From the NCBI GenBank assembly GCA_028704295.1, contig JAQVLF010000036.1:1-5469 (forward strand): a stretch of 5,469 nt of DNA, given 5' to 3'. The notes beneath the pieces were generated by a model that worked only from the letters and a program-made list of their open reading frames with translations, did not search any database and was not told the origin of the DNA. The position numbers were made by a program, and so were the translations under genes. This document shows, one piece after another, positions 1 to 5,469 of this stretch. Each line of letters begins with the position of its first letter. Positions within the stretch are counted from its first letter, which is position 1. Origin of the DNA: Minisyncoccota bacterium (GTDB lineage Bacteria; Patescibacteriota; Minisyncoccia; Minisyncoccales; Minisyncoccaceae).

Positions 1-1010
1 ATTTGAGGCTGCGTCCATCCAATTGCTTCTAAGTGGTGATGGATAGGCGTTGATTGCCATATCTTTTTTCCTCTGAACCTTTTTGATAAAAGCTGTAAAA
101 TAACAGAGCCAGCCTCAATAACAAGTATGCCTGCGATTATTGGAAGAACAGCAATCGAATCTGTTAAAAAGGCAATCACGGCCATTGTTATTGATAATCC
201 CAAAACCCCTGTTTCTCCCATATAGAATTTAGCAGGAGGGATGTTGAACCATAAAAAGCTAAATAATGTTCCTGTAATAATTGATGAAAATGTTGCTAAA
301 TCATATTTGCCTTCTGAAAATGCAATTATTGCAAGAGCAGCAAAAATTGAAGCAAATGTTCCGCCTGCTAATCCATCAATTCCATCAACAACTCCTCCTG
401 CCCACGAAGCTAAGGAGACGATAATAAATAGTAGTATAAAAAATATTCCAAGATCTAAGCTAATTCCATAAGGGAAATTAAAAAGAAGAGGAATATGGAT
501 AGTTGTCCAATCTAGTTTTAAATAAAACCATAAACCTCCAATTAATCCAATTGCAGAGACTAGGGCCATTCTCCAAGAAAACTTTAATCCTCCTCCAATG
601 TATTTGCCTCTTCCCCAGACAACAGCCATATCGTCAGCAAGACCAATAATAGAGGCAATAACTATGGTAAAGAATGGGAGCCATGTTTCTGTCCTTGTTA
701 TAAAGCTGAGGTTTTCAATCCACCATACGTCAGTTATTTTTGCAATTAAAGCAAATAGAACCGCCATTATTAAAACAGTTCCCCAGACTATAACGCCTCC
801 TCCCCTCGGAGTGTTTACTTCTTTGTCTTTATGGAATTTTGCAAATATTTCAGCTTCTTTTCCGTCGATTGTTAAAGCTCTCACTTTCTTTTTCCAAAAT
901 TGTTTTTGATTTAAATATGGAATTAAAAAATGAGCAAAAATAATAGATATGATTGACCCGATGGCTGTTAGCCCCAAAAGTCTGATTGCGTTATATGCTT
1001 CGATTGTCAT
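1..1010 (-). CDS. mraY: Phospho-N-acetylmuramoyl-pentapeptide-transferase (lipid I synthase), 3'-truncated by the window edge
   Basis: MraY moves phospho-MurNAc-pentapeptide from UDP to undecaprenyl phosphate on the cytoplasmic face of the membrane, giving lipid I. I translated 336 codons by hand; the frame is still open at base 1, and E. coli MraY has 360 residues, so about the last helix is missing. Around nine hydrophobic segments are visible (near 12-31, 72-91, 111-125, 148-163, 187-206, 218-232, 240-256, 268-287, 288-307). Signatures are NTPRGGG (66-72, usually TPTMGG), LADD (124-127), VVDGIDGLAGG (207-217), FYMGETG (262-268) and TPIHHHLE (321-328). The HHH triad favours MraY over WecA/TagO relatives, which have HxHH. 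Unusual points: Glu266 replaces the Mg-site Asp of MGD, Gly206 replaces the Asn of NxxDGxDGLA, and Val130 stands where Lys usually follows DD. The ATG at 1010 follows the carboxypeptidase TAA by three bases in the same frame, with no Shine-Dalgarno sequence; that TAA excludes a longer start. Confidence 0.88.
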   Translation of the reverse strand, partial: MTIEAYNAIRLLGLTAIGSIISIIFAHFLIPYLNQKQFWKKKVRALTIDGKEAEIFAKFHKDKEVNTPRGGGVIVWGTVLIMAVLFALIAKITDVWWIENLSFITRTETWLPFFTIVIASIIGLADDMAVVWGRGKYIGGGLKFSWRMALVSAIGLIGGLWFYLKLDWTTIHIPLLFNFPYGISLDLGIFFILLFIIVSLASWAGGVVDGIDGLAGGTFASIFAALAIIAFSEGKYDLATFSSIITGTLFSFLWFNIPPAKFYMGETGVLGLSITMAVIAFLTDSIAVLPIIAGILVIEAGSVILQLLSKRFRGKKIWQSTPIHHHLEAIGWTQPQ

Positions 1011-1013
1011 AGA

Positions 1014-1919
1014 TTAAAATGAAAAAGATTTAAGCGTCCAATTAATTAGATTTTCCATCTCAGTAAATCTATCATTGGAATTTATTATAATATTTATAAT
1101 TATATCACCCATGGGACTTCTTGTCATTAGAATCAAACATTCGCTTGCCTTTTCAGTGTATCCTGTTTTTCCCCATGTTTCGTAAGGGATTTCTTTAAGC
1201 AAGATATTTGTATTTGTTAAATTGTAAACATTTCCTTCTTGAGTTATTAAAGTATAATTATAATTTGATAAAATATCTTTTATTAAAGGATAGTTTTTAA
1301 TAATTTCAGAGATTAAAATAGTTAGGTCTTTGGCAGAAGAAGTATTGTATATTTCATTATCCTCATCTAAGCCATGAGGATTTACAAAATGAGTATTTCT
1401 CATTTTTAATTTTTTAGCTTTTTCATTCATTAAAATTAAGAAATTATCTCTGTCTAGTTTAGACGCTAAATATTCAGCAGCATTATTATTAGATTCAATA
1501 AGCATTATATATAATAAATCTTTTATCGTAATATGTTCTTCTGAAATTTTATTCGTTGATCTTCGAAGAGACATGAGCATATCGTCATTTAGTCCAATTT
1601 TAGAGTCTAAAGGATAGTTGTCCATTACAATAACAGCAGTCATTAACTTTGTTAAAGAAGCTATGGCTGATTTTTCTTCTAAATTCTTCTCATAAAGTAT
1701 TAATTTTTTATCATTTCGAAGAAGAACAGAGGATACAATATTTGCTTCAAGATTTAAAGAATCATTATCTATCTTAAAAGGCTTAAATAAGTCTAAACTA
1801 TTATCAATTAAAAATGGAGTATTTTTAGTTGAATTGTCTTTAATTGAATTTAGAGCATGAAAACCGCCTAAGATTATGATAGCAATTAAAATTGTTATAA
1901 GGACGATGTTTTTATTCAT
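1014..1919 (-). CDS. D-alanyl-D-alanine carboxypeptidase-like serine hydrolase (peptidase S11, PBP5 type), membrane-anchored
   Basis: This 301-residue penicillin-binding-protein-type enzyme likely removes the terminal D-Ala from peptidoglycan stems outside the membrane. Residues 5-23 form one hydrophobic helix without a convincing signal-peptidase site, so it is probably an uncleaved anchor. A polar Asn/Asp-rich linker (about 24-58) follows. The three active-site motifs are in order: SxxK at S88-L-T-K91 (within IASLTKLMTA), SxN at S143-N-N145 (SNNNAAEYLA) and KTG at 251-253 (WGKTGYTEKASECL). HFVNPHGLDE at 177-186 is also typical of S11. PBP5's C-terminal beta domain and amphipathic anchor are missing; the protein stops about 48 residues after KTG. 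It has 35 Asn residues and many Ile, more AT-driven than its neighbours. The start is fixed: an in-frame TAG lies three codons upstream, and no other Met occurs before residue 93. It overlaps aspS by 8 bases and precedes mraY by 3. DacA/DacF-type or D,D-endopeptidase activity cannot be told apart here. Confidence 0.9.
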   Translation of the reverse strand: MNKNIVLITILIAIIILGGFHALNSIKDNSTKNTPFLIDNSLDLFKPFKIDNDSLNLEANIVSSVLLRNDKKLILYEKNLEEKSAIASLTKLMTAVIVMDNYPLDSKIGLNDDMLMSLRRSTNKISEEHITIKDLLYIMLIESNNNAAEYLASKLDRDNFLILMNEKAKKLKMRNTHFVNPHGLDEDNEIYNTSSAKDLTILISEIIKNYPLIKDILSNYNYTLITQEGNVYNLTNTNILLKEIPYETWGKTGYTEKASECLILMTRSPMGDIIINIIINSNDRFTEMENLINWTLKSFSF

Positions 1920-3312
1920 TCTCCTCTACTTTTAACCCAAGTTCTTTTAATTGTTCATTAGTTATTTTTGACGGTGATTTCATCATTAAGTCTTTGCTGT
2001 CTCCTGTTTTTGGAAAGGCAATCACTTCTCTAATAGATTCTTCATTTAGTGCTACCGCAAAAAATCTGTCTAATCCAGATGCGATTCCTCCATGTGGTGG
2101 AATTCCGTATGAAAAAGCATCGAAGTAATGCTTGAACTTTTCTTCTAATTCTTTTTCGTCATGCCCCATTACCATAAAGCAAGTTTTTAAAAGCTCTATA
2201 TCATGAGTCCTAAGCGATCCTCCTGCAATTTCAAATCCATTTAAAACTAAATCGAATTGGTGAGCTAAAATATTTTCTAATCCTTCTTTAAAGTTTTCTG
2301 GGTTTTCTTCCTGTGGCAATGTAAATGGATGATGGACCGCTCCCCATCTTTTATACTCTTCCTTCCATTCAAACATAGGGAAATCAGTAATGAACCAAAA
2401 AGCTAGTTCATTTGGATCATTTTTATCTTTTCTCATGTCAGGCTTGTCTCCCCCATATTTTTCCATGGCTTCTTTGTAAGTCATTTTAGGAAAAGGAATC
2501 TGTGTAATGTGCTTTTCGGGAAAAATTTCTTTAATAACTTTGATGTATATATCTTCCATTAAGTTCATAATCTCTTCCTTGCCTTCTGGAAAAGCCATTT
2601 CAAGGTCTAATTGAGTGAATTCAGGCTGTCTGTCTCCTCTTGGATCTTCATCTCTAAAGCACCTTGCAATTTGGAAATATTTTTCAATTCCAGCAGAAAT
2701 TAAAAGCTGTTTATACTGCTGAGGGCTTTGTGCAAGGGCATAAAAGTTTCCTTTAAAGTTCCTTGAAGGAACGACAAATTCCCTAGCGCCTTCTGGTGTA
2801 GATTTTGTTAAAATAGGGGTTTCAATCTCAATAAATCCTTTTTCTTTTAGAATTTGCCTCATAAGAGAAATTGTTTCAAATCTTTTTTTAAGGTTTCTCT
2901 TTAGCCTTTCTCTTCTTAAATCAACATACCTATATTCTAATCTAGTTTTTTCTCCAATGTCATATCCGTTTGTATCAATAGGAAAAGGCATTGTTTTGGC
3001 GCATGATAAAATTTTTAAAGATTTAGCTTTAATTTCAATAGATCCAGTAGGAATTTCACTATTTTTCATATTGTCCGGTCTTTCTAATACTTCGCCTAAT
3101 ATCTCAACAATGTATTCTGGTTTAATTTCTTTAACTAGGTTATAGTATTCTTCCTCCATTTTAGGAGTGAAAACAATTTGTGTGATTCCTGTTAAATCTC
3201 TTAAATCAATAAAAATGATTTTTCCATGTGCTCTTATACTATGAACCCACCCTTTAAGCAAAACTTCCTCCCCTATTTTGCTTATAGTTTCAATATTTAA
3301 TGTTCTTTTCAT
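1912..3312 (-). CDS. aspS: Aspartyl-tRNA synthetase, short form lacking the GAD domain, probably non-discriminating
   Basis: This class IIb synthetase of 466 residues aspartylates tRNA. An N-terminal OB-fold anticodon-binding domain (about 15-105) is followed by the catalytic domain. Visible signatures are YRYVDLRR (127-134), QSPQ in the Asp pocket (195-198), motif 2 FRDEDPRGDRQPEFTQLD (219-236), MHHPFT-like VHHPFT (326-331), GGSLRTHD (364-371) and motif 3 GIASGLDR (409-416). The core is of bacterial type, but E. coli AspRS has about 590 residues. Here YGGDKPDMR (286-294) runs almost directly into FWFITDFPMF (305-314), so the roughly 130-residue GAD insertion is absent. H29 in the OB-fold loop, and Asn rather than Lys at 81, match non-discriminating AspRS, which also makes Asp-tRNA(Asn) for the GatCAB amidotransferase; that specificity is inferred. 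The ATG lies 4 bases after the valS stop with no Shine-Dalgarno sequence, suggesting coupling. Its end overlaps the next gene by 8 bases. Confidence 0.97.
   Translation of the reverse strand: MKRTLNIETISKIGEEVLLKGWVHSIRAHGKIIFIDLRDLTGITQIVFTPKMEEEYYNLVKEIKPEYIVEILGEVLERPDNMKNSEIPTGSIEIKAKSLKILSCAKTMPFPIDTNGYDIGEKTRLEYRYVDLRRERLKRNLKKRFETISLMRQILKEKGFIEIETPILTKSTPEGAREFVVPSRNFKGNFYALAQSPQQYKQLLISAGIEKYFQIARCFRDEDPRGDRQPEFTQLDLEMAFPEGKEEIMNLMEDIYIKVIKEIFPEKHITQIPFPKMTYKEAMEKYGGDKPDMRKDKNDPNELAFWFITDFPMFEWKEEYKRWGAVHHPFTLPQEENPENFKEGLENILAHQFDLVLNGFEIAGGSLRTHDIELLKTCFMVMGHDEKELEEKFKHYFDAFSYGIPPHGGIASGLDRFFAVALNEESIREVIAFPKTGDSKDLMMKSPSKITNEQLKELGLKVEENE
1921..1927 (-). promoter_or_regulatory. 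Possible Shine-Dalgarno sequence for the carboxypeptidase gene
   Basis: The minus strand reads AGAGGAG just before the ATG at 1919, inside the last codons of aspS (they encode Glu-Glu). The match to the 16S anti-Shine-Dalgarno sequence is good, but only one base separates it from the ATG, closer than the usual 5-9. It may still help ribosomes finishing aspS to re-initiate at the overlapping ATGAATAA. It could also simply be GAG codon usage. Confidence 0.4.
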
Positions 3313-3316
3313 AAAA

Positions 3317-5469
3317 TTATGCTTTAATAATATTTTTAATATTTCCTGTTTCTTTTAAATCCTTTTCTAATTCTCCAATATTTTCCTTTATTTCAAATTC
3401 CTCTAATTCAGTTTTTTGAGAAACGCCTTTCTCTGATTTTATTTTTCTTACTTCCTCTAAATACTTAATCATATTGTCTCCCATATTTTCTAATTCATCA
3501 TCAACTAAATCATTGTCAAATTCAGGAAACTTAGTTAAGTGAATACTTTTGTCTTCTTTAAAATATGTTTGATAAATTTCTTCTGTTGTAAATGGAATAA
3601 TCGGAGCAAACATTTTCATAATCGTTAAGATAGAAGTATAAAGTGTGTATTTTGCAGAATCTTTATTATTTCCTCCATATATTCTCCATTTTGATAATTC
3701 TAGATAATTATCACAAAAGCTATTCCAAAAGAATTTTTCAATAACTGTTTTTGCCTGAGATATTTCCTTTTTACTGTATAGTTCATTAACTTCCTTAACA
3801 TATTTATTTAGCTTAATTAAGAAATATTTGTCTAGAACATATAATTTTTCTGGTTTTTCTTTGCTTAAGTTTTGAGAAGCAAATTTGCAGGCATTGATTA
3901 TTTTATTAATCAATTTTTGTCCATTTTTAAGTTCGTTTTCGTCATACCTGATATCTTTTCCCCAAGTAGTGTTTGTTGCCCAATATCGTAATGCGTCTGC
4001 TCCATATTTTTCAATAACTGTTTTTGGTTCAACGATATTGCCTTTAGATTTACTCATTTTTTCTCCTTTTGGATCCAAAACAAAGCCTGATATTAAAACT
4101 TGTTTCCAAGGTGTTTTCTCTTCTATATATTCTGATCTAACAACCGTATAAAAAAGCCATGTTGTAATAATGTCATGAGCTTGTGATCTTAAACTCATTG
4201 AAAGAAGTTTTCTATTTGTTAAGCTTTCTAAAATCTGAGGAGTTAATGAGCTTGTTGCCCATGTATCCATAACATCTTTTTCAGGAATAAAGCTGTCATT
4301 TCCACAAGAACACTTTTTGTTTGGACTTTGAGTTAATGGATCTACTGGTAGATCATTTTCATCAGGTAAAACAATTTGTCCGCATTTATCGCAATACCAA
4401 ATAGGGAAAGGTATTCCAAAGAATCTTTGCCTTGATATGCACCAATCCCATTTTAAGTTATCAATCCAATTTTCATATTTATGTATTAGATGTTTTGGAT
4501 TCCAATTAATTTCTTTTCCTCTTTGAATAAAGAGTTCCTTATTCTCAAGGATTTTAATAAACCACTGGCTTGTTGGCAGAATTTCAATTTCTGTTCCGCA
4601 TCTTTCATGAACATTTACTAAATGTTCAATTGATTTTTCTTCGATAACTCTTCCTTCTTGTTTCAATCTTTCAATAATCTTAAATCTCGCTTCCTTTAAA
4701 GTTAATCCTTCAAATTCTCCTCCTAATTCAGTCATTTTTCCATCTTTTGTGATGGAGGTTTTTAATTCTAAATTGTGAGACATGTACCATTCAATGTCAG
4801 TTGTGTCTCCAAAAGTACAGCACATTACAATTCCTGTTCCTTTTTCTTTATCTACTTTTTCATCAGCTTTAATTTCTACTTCAGCATTAAAAATTGGAGT
4901 CATAACTTTCTTTCCAATCAAATCTTTATATCTTTCGTCCTCGGGATTAACGAATATGGCGACACAAGATGATAAAAGTTCTGGCCTTGTTGTTGCGATA
5001 GTTATGTGTCCACCATCTTTTAAATCAAAATTAATGTTGTAGAAAACAGATGGAATAGTTTTATCTTCAAGCTCAGCCTGTGCAACAGCGGTTCCGCAAA
5101 GTGGGCACCACAAAATAGGAGTTTCTTTTTTATATGCCAAGCCTTTATTAAATAGATCAATAAAGTATTTTTGTGATATTTTTTGAGATTCCCTGCTAAT
5201 AGTTGAGTATCTTAAATTAAAATCACAAGACATCCCAATATCTTTCCAGTTTTGTATAAATTGAGGTCTTACTTCTTCTAAAGTTTTATTGCAAAGATCA
5301 ATAAATTGACTTCTCTGCATTTTCCTAGATGATACTCCTTTCTCCTTTTCAACAAATCTTTCTGTTGGAAGTCCATTGTCATCTGTTCCAAATGGATAAA
5401 TGACATTTTTTCCTTTCATTCGTTCATACCTAACAACCACATCTTCATGTGTATATGATGATGCATGCC
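3317..5469 (-). CDS. valS: Valyl-tRNA synthetase, 5'-truncated by the window edge
   Basis: This class I synthetase joins valine to tRNA(Val) in the cytoplasm. The frame stays open to the right edge, and its first visible residues (G)HASSYTHED are the end of the HIGH motif. The GTG at 5440 is therefore an internal Val codon, and roughly 40-50 N-terminal residues are missing. Counting from that Val: GTDDNGLPTER at 18-28; a CxxC zinc knuckle at 112/115; the CP1 editing domain (TTRPE at 150-154, GTG at 201-203, GDTTDIEW at 211-218), which in this family hydrolyses mischarged Thr-tRNA; WDWCISRQ at 331-338; a second Cys cluster CxxC (350/353) plus CxC (377/379); KMSKS at 461-465; and a helical anticodon-binding domain at about 530-650. 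The short tail lacks the long C-terminal coiled coil of E. coli ValRS. The DDNGLPTE segment marks the compact 'type 2' ValRS rather than the E. coli TDHAG type. It ends with TAA 4 bases before aspS. Confidence 0.95.
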   Translation of the reverse strand, partial: HASSYTHEDVVVRYERMKGKNVIYPFGTDDNGLPTERFVEKEKGVSSRKMQRSQFIDLCNKTLEEVRPQFIQNWKDIGMSCDFNLRYSTISRESQKISQKYFIDLFNKGLAYKKETPILWCPLCGTAVAQAELEDKTIPSVFYNINFDLKDGGHITIATTRPELLSSCVAIFVNPEDERYKDLIGKKVMTPIFNAEVEIKADEKVDKEKGTGIVMCCTFGDTTDIEWYMSHNLELKTSITKDGKMTELGGEFEGLTLKEARFKIIERLKQEGRVIEEKSIEHLVNVHERCGTEIEILPTSQWFIKILENKELFIQRGKEINWNPKHLIHKYENWIDNLKWDWCISRQRFFGIPFPIWYCDKCGQIVLPDENDLPVDPLTQSPNKKCSCGNDSFIPEKDVMDTWATSSLTPQILESLTNRKLLSMSLRSQAHDIITTWLFYTVVRSEYIEEKTPWKQVLISGFVLDPKGEKMSKSKGNIVEPKTVIEKYGADALRYWATNTTWGKDIRYDENELKNGQKLINKIINACKFASQNLSKEKPEKLYVLDKYFLIKLNKYVKEVNELYSKKEISQAKTVIEKFFWNSFCDNYLELSKWRIYGGNNKDSAKYTLYTSILTIMKMFAPIIPFTTEEIYQTYFKEDKSIHLTKFPEFDNDLVDDELENMGDNMIKYLEEVRKIKSEKGVSQKTELEEFEIKENIGELEKDLKETGNIKNIIKA

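Noticed and set aside
241..909. Plus-strand open frames at 241-471 and 598-909
   Set aside because: They lie antisense to mraY, whose reverse-strand translation shows continuous membrane helices and MraY motifs. The plus-strand peptides have low-complexity Ser/Thr/Pro/Ile composition and no recognisable domain.
1..1010. Assignment of the membrane transferase to WecA/TagO rather than MraY
   Set aside because: The TPIHHHLE triad and the neighbouring peptidoglycan carboxypeptidase fit MraY; WecA-type enzymes carry an HxHH motif. Divergent residues leave some doubt, reflected in the confidence.
1011..1013. Possible promoter or terminator between the carboxypeptidase gene and mraY
   Set aside because: The gap is three bases and I see no GC-rich hairpin followed by a T-run on the minus strand at any of the junctions.
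3733..4026. A 21-base exact direct repeat, copies at 3733-3753 and 4006-4026
   Set aside because: Both copies lie inside valS in the same frame and encode the peptide KTVIEK in functionally different places. An AT-rich coding coincidence is the simplest explanation; there are no further copies or regular spacing.
2957..5042. Plus-strand open frames at 2957-3145, 3885-4151, 4775-4972 and 4782-5042
   Set aside because: All are antisense to well-supported aspS or valS coding sequence, are short, resemble no family I recognise, and two overlap each other in different frames.
1..5469. A novel defence, mobile or regulatory system hidden in the window
   Set aside because: Every base except seven junction bases is accounted for by four recognisable housekeeping genes, and no repeats, RNA structure or foreign insert could be supported.

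Overview
The window holds four protein genes, all on the minus strand and packed head to tail in one apparent operon. In transcription order (right to left) they are: valS (valyl-tRNA synthetase, 5' end outside the window), aspS (aspartyl-tRNA synthetase), a D-alanyl-D-alanine carboxypeptidase-like gene of the S11 / penicillin-binding protein 5 type, and mraY (lipid I synthase, 3' end outside the window). The junctions are a 4-base gap, an 8-base overlap and a 3-base gap, so there is almost no non-coding DNA. I see no RNA gene, mobile element, CRISPR array, promoter or terminator.

The organism looks like an AT-rich bacterium with small, streamlined genes, most plausibly a member of the Candidate Phyla Radiation (Parcubacteria/Patescibacteria type). 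This is an inference from several features. AspRS is short and lacks the bacterial GAD insertion. ValRS is the compact form with a DDNGLPTE active-site segment. The carboxypeptidase has only its catalytic domain. MraY has non-canonical signature residues (MGETG instead of MGDxGS, and Gly in place of the Asn of NxxDGxDGLA). Standard code 11 fits: the three visible stops are all TAA, Trp is TGG, and no in-frame TGA is seen.

Region by region: 1-1010 is mraY without its last residues. 1014-1919 is the carboxypeptidase, an Asn- and Ile-rich protein tethered by an N-terminal membrane segment. 1912-3312 is aspS. 3317-5469 is valS, which enters the window at the HIGH motif.

Functionally, two genes charge tRNA (Val; Asp and probably also Asn by mischarging) and two act in cell-wall building. 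MraY makes the first lipid-linked peptidoglycan precursor on the inner face of the membrane; the carboxypeptidase trims peptide stems outside it. Tight spacing suggests co-transcription and translational coupling, because aspS and mraY have no visible Shine-Dalgarno sequence. I found no undescribed system; the points of interest are lineage-type variations in otherwise familiar enzymes.
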